Assembly (NCBI RefSeq): GCF_014649735.1
Contig: NZ_BMTP01000004.1
Location: forward strand, 434,001-498,000
From: Streptomyces lavendofoliae
GTDB lineage: Bacteria; Actinomycetota; Actinomycetes; Streptomycetales; Streptomycetaceae
Length of the DNA stretch: 64,000 nucleotides
Direction of reading: 5' to 3'
This document shows, in pieces, positions 20,196-27,836 of the stretch. Every line of letters starts with the position of its first letter. Position 1 is the stretch's first letter. The position numbers were made by a program, and so were the translations under genes. The notes beneath the pieces were generated by a model. The model made no database searches. It saw only the letters and a list, made by a program, of their open reading frames with translations, and was not told the origin of the DNA.

Positions 20196-20224
20196 GACCT
20201 TTGGCGCGTAGTGGTCCAAAGGTC
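20196..20224. promoter_or_regulatory. 9-bp inverted repeat (operator-like) in the transporter/two-component gap
   Basis: GACCTTTGG (20196-20204) and CCAAAGGTC (20216-20224) are separated by 11 bp. Half-site centres are two helical turns apart, as expected for a dimeric regulator. It lies 12 bp from the GAGACCGGCC palindrome; both begin with GA(G)ACC, so one regulator could use both. Confidence 0.55.
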
Positions 20225-20418
20225 CCCGGATAGTGCATCAGGCGTCTCGCCACCATACGACACGACAGGGCGGCATATGGAAGGACTTGAGAGATGGATC
20301 ACAGGTGTCGCTGGAACCATCCACGCTGTTTCGAAGGTATTCCGCTGGATGACATCCCATACTCGCAGGGCATACCGATCATCGTGCGATCCCCCCGCGT
20401 CGCTGGTCCGGCGCGGAC

Positions 20419-20424
20419 TACCAT
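20419..20424 (+). promoter_or_regulatory. -10-like TACCAT for a leaderless response-regulator transcript
   Basis: TACCAT ends 6 nt before the ATG at 20431 and no Shine-Dalgarno sequence precedes that ATG. This spacing places transcription start at the start codon. No good -35 is visible. Confidence 0.4.
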
Positions 20425-20430
20425 CACCAC

Positions 20431-21108
20431 ATGACCCGTGTACTGCTCGCCGAGGACGACGCATCCATCTCGGAACCGCTGGCCCGCGCCCTGCGGCGGG
20501 AGGGGTACGAGGTCGAGGTGCGGGAGGACGGACCCAGCGCCCTCGACGCCGGACTGCAGGGCCATGTCGACCTGGTCGTCCTGGACCTCGGGCTGCCCGG
20601 CATGGACGGGCTGGAGGTCGCGCGGCGGCTGCGCGCCGACGGGCTGACGGTGCCGATCCTGGTGCTGACCGCCCGCGCGGACGAGGTCGACACCGTTGTC
20701 GGGCTCGACGCGGGCGCCGACGACTACGTCACCAAGCCGTTCCGCCTCGCCGAGCTGCTCGCCCGCGTCCGGGCCCTGCTGCGGCGCGGCGCCAGCGAGC
20801 CCGCCCCGGCGCCCGCGACGCACGGCGTGCGCATCGACGTCGAGTCGCACCGCGCCTGGATGGGTGACGAGGAGCTCCAGCTCACCGCCAAGGAGTTCGA
20901 CCTGCTGCGCGTCCTCGTCCGCGACGCCGGCCGGGTCGTCACCCGCGACCAGCTGATGCGCGAGGTGTGGGACACCACCTGGTGGTCCTCCACCAAGACC
21001 CTCGACATGCACATCTCCTGGCTCCGCAAGAAGCTCGGCGACGACGCCGCCAACCCCCGCTACATCGCCACCGTGCGCGGCGTGGGCTTCCGCTTCGAAA
21101 AGAGCTAG
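20431..21108 (+). CDS. OmpR-family response regulator
   Basis: A 225-residue two-component regulator. The receiver domain has the acidic pair EDD (about 8-10), the phospho-acceptor Asp52 in VVLDLGLPGMDG and the conserved Lys in DDYVTKPF (about residue 101). The C-terminal winged helix (residues about 130-225) includes LTAKEFDLLRVLVRDAGRVVTRDQLMREVW and the recognition segment TKTLDMHISWLRKKLGDD, ending RYIATVRGVGFRFE. The sensor kinase gene follows after 9 nt. The start appears leaderless. Target genes are unknown; the divergent peptide transporter is one candidate by position. Confidence 0.95.
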   Translation: MTRVLLAEDDASISEPLARALRREGYEVEVREDGPSALDAGLQGHVDLVVLDLGLPGMDGLEVARRLRADGLTVPILVLTARADEVDTVVGLDAGADDYVTKPFRLAELLARVRALLRRGASEPAPAPATHGVRIDVESHRAWMGDEELQLTAKEFDLLRVLVRDAGRVVTRDQLMREVWDTTWWSSTKTLDMHISWLRKKLGDDAANPRYIATVRGVGFRFEKS

Positions 21109-21117
21109 GTACGCACC

Positions 21118-22395
21118 GTGCGCCGCCGACTGATCAACTCCACGCTCGCGGTGGTCCTCGTCGTCATCGCCGTCTTCGGGGTCTCCCTCGTCATCGTCGA
21201 GACGCGCACCATCAGCAGCAGCGCCCAGGAGAGCGTGGACTCCGAGGCCGTCCGGCTGGTCAGCATCGTCGAGAGCCGGCTCGTCGGCGGCGAGCCGGTC
21301 AACCCCGGCATCCTCGCCCAGCAGAGCGGCGCCAAGCGGTACGCCCTGATCGAGGTGCCCGGCCGCGCCCCCATCGAGATCGGCGACCGCCCCGAGGGCA
21401 GCGTCATCCGCGGCAGCGCCGACGGCAAGCGCGGCGAGCGGGTGACCGTCGAGGTGCCGCGCTCCAGCGTCACCCGCGAGGTCGGCCGCACCCTGCTGAT
21501 CATCGGCGCCGTGGCGCTGCTCGCCGTGATCGCCGCCGTCCTCCTCGCCGTACGCCAGGCCAACCGCCTCGCCTCACCGCTCACCGACCTCGCCGAGACC
21601 GCCGAACGGCTCGGCTCGGGCGACCCGAGGCCGCGGCACCGGCGCTACGGAGTGCCGGAGCTGGACCGGGTCGCCGACGTCCTGGACGCCTCGGCCGAGC
21701 GGATCGCCCGCATGCTCACCGCCGAACGGCGGCTGGCCGCCGACGCCTCGCACCAGCTGCGTACACCGCTCACCGCGCTGTCCATGCGGCTGGAGGAGAT
21801 CTCCGAGACCGACGACCCGGCCACCGTGAAGGAGGAGGCGCACATCGCGCTCACCCAGGTGGAGCGGCTCACCGACGTCGTCCAGCGGCTGCTGACCAAC
21901 TCGCGCGACCCCCGCACCGGCTCGGCGATCGCCTTCGACCTCGACGAGGTCGTCAAGCAGCAGATCGAGGAATGGCGGCCGGCCTACCGCAGCGCCGGGC
22001 GGGCCGTGGTCCGCTCCGGCAAGGTCGGCATGCGGGCCGTCGGCACCCCCGGGGCGGTCGCCCAGGTCCTCGCCGCGCTGATCGAGAACTCGCTGATGCA
22101 CGGGGGTGGCACGGTCGCCCTGCGCACCCGGGTCACGGGCAACCAGGCCGTGGTCGAGGTCACCGACGAGGGGCCGGGCGTGCCGCCCGACCTGGGGGCG
22201 CGGATCTTCGAGCGGACCATCAGCGGCCGCAACTCCACCGGCATCGGGCTCGCCGTGGCCCGCGACCTCGCCGAGGCGGACGGCGGGCGCCTGGAACTGC
22301 TCCAGCAGCAGCCCCCGGTCTTCGCCCTGTTCCTCAGCCGCGAGGTGCGCGGCCGCGGGGAGAAGGCCCCCGACCGGTCCCCGACGGTCCGCTAG
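21118..22395 (+). CDS. two-component sensor histidine kinase
   Basis: A 425-residue membrane kinase paired with the preceding regulator. Membrane helix 1 is at about residues 6-28 and helix 2 at about 124-146, enclosing an extracytoplasmic sensor of only about 95 residues. A HAMP linker follows, then the H-box ASHQLRTPLTAL with the phosphorylated His near 212. The N-box is LAALIENSLMHGG, followed by VTDEGPGVP and NSTGIGLAVARDLAEADGG. The GTG at 21118 lies 9 nt after the regulator's stop. The last codons lie inside a 25-nt tandem repeat that runs on into the intergenic region. The signal is unknown. Confidence 0.93.
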   Translation: MRRRLINSTLAVVLVVIAVFGVSLVIVETRTISSSAQESVDSEAVRLVSIVESRLVGGEPVNPGILAQQSGAKRYALIEVPGRAPIEIGDRPEGSVIRGSADGKRGERVTVEVPRSSVTREVGRTLLIIGAVALLAVIAAVLLAVRQANRLASPLTDLAETAERLGSGDPRPRHRRYGVPELDRVADVLDASAERIARMLTAERRLAADASHQLRTPLTALSMRLEEISETDDPATVKEEAHIALTQVERLTDVVQRLLTNSRDPRTGSAIAFDLDEVVKQQIEEWRPAYRSAGRAVVRSGKVGMRAVGTPGAVAQVLAALIENSLMHGGGTVALRTRVTGNQAVVEVTDEGPGVPPDLGARIFERTISGRNSTGIGLAVARDLAEADGGRLELLQQQPPVFALFLSREVRGRGEKAPDRSPTVR

Positions 22396-22520
22396 CGCTC
22401 GGCCCCCGACGGTCCGCTAGCGCTCGGCCCCCGACGGTCCGCTAGCGCTCGGCCCCCGACGGTCCGCCGGCGCTCGGCCCCGGGCGGTCCGCCGGCGTTC
22501 CGCCCCTGGCGGTCCGCTAC
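22377..22520. repeat. six tandem copies of a 25-bp repeat at convergent gene ends
   Basis: A unit built on GACGGTCCGCTAGCGCTCGG recurs every 25 bp (GACGGTCC at 22383, 22408, 22433 and 22458, then degenerate copies to about 22520). It spans the end of the kinase gene, the gap, and the last codons of the GtrA gene. There are no spacers, so it is not a CRISPR array. Confidence 0.9.
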
Positions 22521-23041
22521 CGGCGCGGCGCGACCGGCTCGGCCGCCCGCTCCGGCTCGTGCCGCCGCTGCTCCAGGAACGATTCGGCGGGCGGCGCCGG
22601 CTGGTGGACCGGCAGCGCCCGGAACACCCAGGTGCGGTACGACCAGAAGCGGAAGAGGGTGGCCACACCGATGCCGGCGAACTTGAAGAAGTTGTTCTGC
22701 AGCGGGGTGTCCCAGCCGAAGCCGTACGTCGCCGCGTACAGCACACCGTTCTCGATGACCAGCCCGACCAGGCTGAACAGCAGGAACAGCGTCAGCTCCT
22801 TCGTCCGGCCGCTCTTGTCGCGGTCCCGGTACGTGAAGTAGCGGAAGCCAACGTAGTTGAAGACGATGGCGACGACCGTGGCGACCAGACTGGCCCGGAC
22901 CACCGGCAGCTCCGTGGTGTGGCGCACCAGGTTGAAGACCGCCATGTTGACCAGCAGCCCCAGACCGCCGACGAGACCGAATTTGGCGATCTCGCGGACG
23001 AGCTGGTCCAGCCGCACCCGCAGTGCGCCTCGTTCACTCAT
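22517..23041 (-). CDS. GtrA-family membrane protein
   Basis: A 174-residue protein with four membrane helices, at about residues 20-40 (FGLVGGLGLLVNMAVFNLV), 48-68 (SLVATVVAIVFNYVGFRYF), 82-103 and 113-133. The motif NYVGFRYFTYRDR and the C-terminal FWSYRTWVFR are typical of GtrA/DPMS-associated proteins. These are thought to move polyprenyl-linked sugars across the membrane for cell-surface glycosylation. That fits the abundance of envelope-glycan genes in this window. The last 35 residues are charged and Pro-rich. It converges with the kinase gene through the tandem repeat. Confidence 0.88.
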   Translation of the reverse strand: MSERGALRVRLDQLVREIAKFGLVGGLGLLVNMAVFNLVRHTTELPVVRASLVATVVAIVFNYVGFRYFTYRDRDKSGRTKELTLFLLFSLVGLVIENGVLYAATYGFGWDTPLQNNFFKFAGIGVATLFRFWSYRTWVFRALPVHQPAPPAESFLEQRRHEPERAAEPVAPRR

Positions 23042-23146
23042 GGTGATCTTTCAGCCCCGTCCGGTCGAGTGGGTCAACCAAGCCATGCTAACCACCCGCT
23101 CGTGACCCCGCTCGGGGACGGAGACCGTCCGGTTCCGCGGGCCGGA

Positions 23147-23152
23147 TACCCT
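23147..23152 (+). promoter_or_regulatory. -10-like TACCCT for a leaderless purK transcript
   Basis: TACCCT ends 6 nt before the GTG at 23159. AAGAGG directly abuts the GTG and is too close to serve as a ribosome-binding site, which favours leaderless initiation. No clear -35 is seen. Confidence 0.4.
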
Positions 23153-23158
23153 AAGAGG

Positions 23159-24298
23159 GTGACGTTCCCGGTAGTAGGCATGGTGGGCGGCGGTCAGCTG
23201 GCCCGTATGACCCACGAGGCGGGCATCCCCCTCGGTGTCAAGTTCAAGCTCCTCAGCGACTCCCCCCAGGACTCGGCTGCCCAAGTGGTGAGCGACGTCG
23301 TCATCGGCGACTATCGCGACCTGGACACGCTGCGTGAGTTCGCGCGCGGCTGTGACGTGATCACGTTCGATCACGAGCACGTGCCGACCGAGCACCTGAG
23401 GGCCCTGGAGGCGGACGGCATCCCCGTCAGGCCGGGCCCCGACGCGCTCGTGCACGCCCAGGACAAGGGCGTGATGCGGGCCAGGCTCGACGCGATCGGC
23501 GCCCCGTCCCCCCGCCACCGCATCGTGGCGGACCCGGCCGACGCGGCGGCCTTCGCCGCCGAGACCGGCGGGTTCCCGATCATCCTCAAGACGGTGCGCG
23601 GCGGGTACGACGGCAAGGGCGTGTGGTTCGTCCGCTCCGAGGACGAGGCCCGTGACCCGTTCCTGGCGGGCGTGCCGGTCCTCGCCGAGGAGAAGGTCGA
23701 CTTCGTGCGCGAGCTGGCGGCCAACATCGTCCGCTCGCCCCACGGCCAGGCCGTGGCGTACCCCGTCGTCGAATCGCGGCAGGTCGACGGTGTGTGCGAC
23801 ACCGTGATCGCCCCGGCGCCCGACCTGTCGGCCGAGCTGGCCGGCCAGGCGCAGGAGCTGGCGCTGCGCATCGCCAAGGAGCTGGGTGTCGTCGGCCACC
23901 TCGCGGTCGAGCTCTTCGAGACGCGCGACGGCCGCATCCTCGTCAACGAGCTGGCGATGCGCCCCCACAACTCCGGCCACTGGACCCAGGACGGCGCGGT
24001 CACCTCGCAGTTCGCCAACCACGTGCGGGCCGTCCTCGACCTGCCGCTCGGCGACCCGCGCCCCCGCGCCCCGTGGACCGTCATGTGCAACGTGCTGGGC
24101 GGTGACTACCCGGACATGTACCAGCCCTACCTGCACTGCATGGCCCGCGACCCCCAGCTGAAGATCCATATGTACGGCAAGGACGTGAAGCCCGGCCGCA
24201 AGGTGGGGCACGTCAACACCTACGGCGACGACCTCGACGACGTGCTGGACCGCGCGCGTCACGCCGCCGGCTACCTGCGAGGAACGATCGTTGAGTAA
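23159..24298 (+). CDS. purK: N5-carboxyaminoimidazole ribonucleotide synthase
   Basis: ATP-grasp enzyme of purine synthesis that carboxylates AIR with bicarbonate and ATP to N5-CAIR, which PurE then rearranges. Of 379 residues, the N-terminus [21 protein letters not shown] is the PurK signature. The ATP-grasp core shows [18 protein letters not shown] (about residues 139-156), [45 protein letters not shown] (Mg and ATP ligands, about residues 243-272) and the PurK-specific [12 protein letters not shown]. The start is the GTG at 23159. Its last codons overlap the start of purE. Confidence 0.96.
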   Translation: MTFPVVGMVGGGQLARMTHEAGIPLGVKFKLLSDSPQDSAAQVVSDVVIGDYRDLDTLREFARGCDVITFDHEHVPTEHLRALEADGIPVRPGPDALVHAQDKGVMRARLDAIGAPSPRHRIVADPADAAAFAAETGGFPIILKTVRGGYDGKGVWFVRSEDEARDPFLAGVPVLAEEKVDFVRELAANIVRSPHGQAVAYPVVESRQVDGVCDTVIAPAPDLSAELAGQAQELALRIAKELGVVGHLAVELFETRDGRILVNELAMRPHNSGHWTQDGAVTSQFANHVRAVLDLPLGDPRPRAPWTVMCNVLGGDYPDMYQPYLHCMARDPQLKIHMYGKDVKPGRKVGHVNTYGDDLDDVLDRARHAAGYLRGTIVE

Positions 24299-24827
24299 CC
24301 CGATGGACACCCCGCTCGTCGGCATCGTCATGGGCTCCGACTCCGACTGGCCGGTCATGGAGGCCGCGGCCGGGGCCCTCGACGAGTTCGAGATCCCCTA
24401 CGAGGTCGACGTCGTCTCCGCGCACCGCATGCCGCGCGAGATGATCGCGTACGGGGAGCGCGCCGCCGACCGCGGCCTGAAGGCGATCATCGCGGGCGCC
24501 GGCGGTGCCGCGCACCTGCCCGGGATGCTCGCCTCGGTCACGCCCCTCCCCGTCATCGGCGTCCCCGTGCCCCTGAAGTACCTCGACGGCATGGACTCCC
24601 TGCTGTCGATCGTCCAGATGCCGGCGGGCGTACCCGTGGCGACCGTCTCCGTCGGCGGCGCGCGCAACGCCGGACTGCTGGCGGCCCGCGTCCTCGCGAG
24701 CTCCGACCCCGAGCTGCTCGCCCGCATGGCCGAGTTCCAGCAGGAGCTGAACGACCAGGCCACGGAGAAGGGCAAGCGACTGCGGGCGAAGGTCGAGGGC
24801 TCGCCGGCGTTCGGTTTCGCCAAGTGA
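24291..24827 (+). CDS. purE: N5-CAIR mutase (class I PurE)
   Basis: Converts N5-CAIR to CAIR in purine synthesis. A 178-residue protein with all class I motifs: [15 protein letters not shown] (about residues 10-24), [12 protein letters not shown] (conserved His), [17 protein letters not shown] and [27 protein letters not shown]. The TTG at 24291, with GAGGA 7 nt upstream, overlaps the end of purK and is the better-supported start; an ATG at 24303 is the alternative. The stop overlaps the GTG of the dipeptidase gene. Confidence 0.96.
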   Translation: MSNPMDTPLVGIVMGSDSDWPVMEAAAGALDEFEIPYEVDVVSAHRMPREMIAYGERAADRGLKAIIAGAGGAAHLPGMLASVTPLPVIGVPVPLKYLDGMDSLLSIVQMPAGVPVATVSVGGARNAGLLAARVLASSDPELLARMAEFQQELNDQATEKGKRLRAKVEGSPAFGFAK

Positions 24828-26014
24828 CGGCCGGCCGTTTCCGGGACGAGGCGCGCGAGCTGCTCGCCTCGTACCCCGTCGTGGACGGCCACAACGACCT
24901 GCCGTGGGCGCTGCGCCAGTACGCCGGGTACGACCTCGACCACCTCGACGTCGCGGCCGACCAGACCGGCCGGCTCCACACCGACATCCCCCGGCTGCGG
25001 GCCGGCGGGGTCGGCGCCCAGTTCTGGTCCGTGTACGTCCGCACCGGAATGGCCGGCGACGACGCGGTCAGCGCGACGCTGGAGCAGATCGACTGCGTCG
25101 ACCGGCTGCTGGCCCGCCACCCCGCCGACCTGGCGCCGGCCCTGACGGCCGACGACATGGAGGCGGCGCGGGCCTCGGGGCGCATCGCGTCCCTGAAGGG
25201 CGCCGAGGGCGGCCACTCCATCAACAACTCGCTGGCCACCCTCCGGGCCCTGTACGCGCTGGGCGTGCGCTACATGACGCTCACCCACAACGACAACGTC
25301 CCCTGGGCCGACTCGGCGACCGACGCGCCCGGCGTCGGCGGCCTGTCCGCCTTCGGCCGCGAGGTCGTACGGGAGATGAACCGGCTCGGCATGCTGGTGG
25401 ACCTCTCCCATGTGGCCGACACCACGATGCGGGACGCCCTCGCCACGTCCGAGGCGCCGGTGATCTTCTCCCACTCGTCGGCCCGCGCCGTGTGCGACCA
25501 CCCGCGCAACATCCCCGACGACGTGCTGGCCCTGCTGCCCGGCAACGGCGGCGTCGCCATGGTGACGTTCGTCCCCAAGTTCGTCCTCCCCGCCGCGGTC
25601 GAATGGACCCGCCGGGCCGACGAGAACATGCGGGCGCACGGCTTCCACGCCCTGGACACCACGCCGGAGGCGATGCGCGTCCACGCGGCGTTCGAGGAGG
25701 CGAACCCCCGCCCCGTCGCCACCGCCGCGACGGTGGCGGACCACCTCGACCACATGCGCGAGGTCGCGGGCGTCGCCCACATCGGCATCGGCGGCGACTT
25801 CGACGGCACCGCGTTCACCCCGGCGGGCCTGGACGACGTGTCGGGCTACCCGAACCTGATCGCGGAGCTGCTGCACCGGCGCTGGTCGCGCGCCGATCTC
25901 GCGCGGCTCACCTGGCAGAACGCGGTGCGCGTGCTCCGGGACGCGGAGTCCGTCTCGCGCTCCCTGTCCTCCCGCGCCCCCTCCACCGCCACGCTCGCGT
26001 CCCTGGACGCCTGA
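24824..26014 (+). CDS. M19 (membrane/renal) dipeptidase
   Basis: A 396-residue zinc dipeptidase of the amidohydrolase superfamily. All expected metal ligands are visible: His23 and Asp25 in VVDGHNDLP, Glu128 in KGAEGGHSI, His196 in VDLSHV, His217 in FSHSSAR and Asp325 in GIGGDFDG. The family hydrolyses dipeptides, often with a D-residue at the second position. No signal peptide is evident, so it should act in the cytoplasm. The GTG at 24824 overlaps the purE stop (GTGA), placing it in the purKE operon. A degenerate paralogue follows. Confidence 0.93.
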   Translation: MTAGRFRDEARELLASYPVVDGHNDLPWALRQYAGYDLDHLDVAADQTGRLHTDIPRLRAGGVGAQFWSVYVRTGMAGDDAVSATLEQIDCVDRLLARHPADLAPALTADDMEAARASGRIASLKGAEGGHSINNSLATLRALYALGVRYMTLTHNDNVPWADSATDAPGVGGLSAFGREVVREMNRLGMLVDLSHVADTTMRDALATSEAPVIFSHSSARAVCDHPRNIPDDVLALLPGNGGVAMVTFVPKFVLPAAVEWTRRADENMRAHGFHALDTTPEAMRVHAAFEEANPRPVATAATVADHLDHMREVAGVAHIGIGGDFDGTAFTPAGLDDVSGYPNLIAELLHRRWSRADLARLTWQNAVRVLRDAESVSRSLSSRAPSTATLASLDA

Positions 26015-26248
26015 CCACGCCGGCCCACCGCCCCTCGCGGCACCGGGGCGGTGCGGTGGCTTCACCCGGCCGTGGGCCTGGCCCGATCGGCGGAAGACGC
26101 CCCGGTCACGCGCCGCACGGCACACGGCACACGGCACGGCGCCGGTCTACCGGGGTCACCCGGTCGGAGTACGCCGCCGAGACCCCCGTACCGGCCCGTG
26201 TCACCGTGGCCCTGTCGGCTCGTCGTTCGTCCGGAGCGGAGCTCCCCC

Positions 26249-27322
26249 ATGGCAGACCTTCAGGACCACCCCTGTGCGGCACCCTCTGCGATCGGTGAGT
26301 TCGACGACACCTCCGACGGACTCGCCGAGGCGACCACCCCGGCCGAGGTCGACATCGAGCGGGCCCGCGTCCTGCTGGCCGCGCAGCTCGTCGTCGACGG
26401 CCACAACACCCTCGCGCAGGAACTCGACCGGACGCACTGGCTCGACCTCCAGCACGGCTCGGCGTTTTTGGACACCGACATCCCGCGCATCCGCGCCGGC
26501 GGCGTCGGCGCGCAGTTCTGGTCGCTGTGCGTACCGCCGGGGCCCGCCGCCGTGCAGGAGACCCTGGACCGAATAGACGCGGTGCGCACCCTCATCGCGT
26601 CCTGCCCGGAGGCCCTCCGGCTCGCCCTCACGGCCGCCGACATGGCGCAGGCCCGGGACTGCGGCCGGATCGCGTCGCTCCTGGGACCCGTGTCGGGTGC
26701 CGCGCTCGGCGACTCGCTGGGCACCCTGCGGGCCTACCACGCGCTCGGCGTGCGCAGCGTCGGCATCGCCGGTACGCGCTGGACGGCCGACCCCGCCGGC
26801 CTGACGCCGTTCGGTGAGGAGGCGGTCCGGGAGATGAACCGCCTCGGGGTCCTCGTCGACCTCTCGGGCGCCTCCGGGACCACGATGGACCGGGTCCTGG
26901 ACGTGGCCAGGGCGCCGGTCATCCTGTCCCACTCGGCGGCCCAGGCCCTCACCCCGCACGCCGCCAACGTCCCCGACGACGTACTGCGCCGCCTGCGGGG
27001 CAACGGCGGGGTCTGCATGGTCAGCTTCGCGCCCGACCAGGTCACCCGCCGTGCCGACCGGCCGGCCACGCTGTGGGACGTGGCCGACCACGTGGAGTAC
27101 GTGCGCGAGGTCGCCGGGCCGGAGTGCGTCGGGCTGTCGGGTTCCTTCGGCGCGACCGCCGACGCCCCGCACACCATCGGGCTGGAGGACGCGTCCTCGT
27201 ACCCGAACCTCATCGCGGAGCTGTTGCACCGCGACTGGGCCGAGACCGACATCGCGGCCCTCACCTGGGGCAACGCGGCCCGCGTGGTGCGCGAGGCGGC
27301 GGACGCCGCGCAACCGGCGTAA
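26249..27322 (+). CDS. M19 dipeptidase paralogue lacking metal ligands (probable pseudoenzyme)
   Basis: A 357-residue protein clearly related over its whole length to the preceding dipeptidase (shared [36 protein letters not shown] and [16 protein letters not shown]). Of six metal or catalytic positions only two survive. HxD has become HNT (His52 kept, Asp replaced by Thr54); the Glu of AEGGH is Val148 in GPVSGAA; DLSH is DLSG (Gly207); SHS is kept (His228); and GGDFDG is SGSFGA (Ser299). It also has an extra 40-residue acidic N-terminus. The frame is intact, suggesting a retained non-catalytic role. ATG 26249 follows GGAGCGGAG; the 234-bp gap to the previous gene suggests separate control. 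Confidence 0.85.
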   Translation: MADLQDHPCAAPSAIGEFDDTSDGLAEATTPAEVDIERARVLLAAQLVVDGHNTLAQELDRTHWLDLQHGSAFLDTDIPRIRAGGVGAQFWSLCVPPGPAAVQETLDRIDAVRTLIASCPEALRLALTAADMAQARDCGRIASLLGPVSGAALGDSLGTLRAYHALGVRSVGIAGTRWTADPAGLTPFGEEAVREMNRLGVLVDLSGASGTTMDRVLDVARAPVILSHSAAQALTPHAANVPDDVLRRLRGNGGVCMVSFAPDQVTRRADRPATLWDVADHVEYVREVAGPECVGLSGSFGATADAPHTIGLEDASSYPNLIAELLHRDWAETDIAALTWGNAARVVREAADAAQPA

Positions 27323-27325
27323 CCG

Positions 27326-27411
27326 CTAGGGCGTGTCTTTCGGATCAGGCCGGATCAGGGCGCGTGCCAGGGCGCCCGCGAGCCCGGCAAGATCCGCAAG
27401 ACACGCCCTAG
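27326..27411. mobile_element. 86-bp MITE-like element with 21-bp terminal inverted repeats
   Basis: The left end CTAGGGCGTGTCTTTCGGAT(C) (27326-27346) and the right end (27391-27411) are inverted repeats with one mismatch in 21. Both end in CTAG. If CTAG is the 4-bp target duplication (an IS5-family YTAR-type target), the element proper is GGGCGTGTC...GACACGCCC. The right-hand CTAG supplies the TAG stop of the VOC gene. The left end recurs at 57847. As RNA it could also form a long stem ending both convergent transcripts. Confidence 0.7.
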
Positions 27412-27788
27412 GCGCGGCACAGGCAGAAGGGGTGCCCGGCCGGGTCGGCGTAGACCCGGAAGCCCCGCTTGCCCCCGTCGTCGTCGACGTCCAGCGGCCG
27501 CGCGCCCAGCGCCAGCACCCGCTCCTGGGCGGCGTCGATGTCCTCGACGTCCAGGTCGAGATGGAGCTGCTGGGAGTTCCGGTCGGCCCGCGGCCACTCG
27601 GGCGGGCGCAGGTCCGGCACCTTCTGGAAGGCGAGGCGCTGCCCGCCGGGGAGGTACAGGTCGATCCAGTGGCCGTCGTCGGTCTGGTCGTCCTTCACCT
27701 CGCCGCCGAGGACGGCGGCGTAGAACTCGGCGAGCCGGCGCGGTTCGGGACAGTCGATCGCGGTCAGGGCGAGTGTCGCAAGAGCCAT
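27408..27788 (-). CDS. VOC/glyoxalase-fold protein
   Basis: A 126-residue protein of the vicinal-oxygen-chelate fold with two beta-alpha-beta-beta-beta units: LATLALTAIDCPEPRRLAEFYAAVLGGE then HWIDLYLPGGQRLAFQKV, and SQQLHLDLDVEDIDAAQERVLALGARPL then GFRVYADPAGHPFCLC. Members include glyoxalases, dioxygenases and drug-binding resistance proteins; the DPAGHPFCL ending is common in uncharacterised actinobacterial members. The stop codon TAG is formed by the end of the MITE-like element. ATG 27788 was chosen; an in-frame ATG at 27812 with AGGA upstream would add 8 residues. Function unknown. Confidence 0.8.
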   Translation of the reverse strand: MALATLALTAIDCPEPRRLAEFYAAVLGGEVKDDQTDDGHWIDLYLPGGQRLAFQKVPDLRPPEWPRADRNSQQLHLDLDVEDIDAAQERVLALGARPLDVDDDGGKRGFRVYADPAGHPFCLCRA

Positions 27789-27836
27789 GGTGCCCGGGTG
27801 CCCCTGCGGCACGGCGCCATTCCTGCCGCGGGCGGC

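Noticed and set aside
22377..22520. Possible CRISPR array (regular 25-bp repeats).
   Set aside because: The repeats are head to tail with no unique spacers and no cas genes are in the window.
26249..27322. Calling the second dipeptidase a pseudogene.
   Set aside because: The frame is intact over a full-length domain with conserved structural motifs; only catalytic positions are changed, which fits a pseudoenzyme better than a decaying gene.
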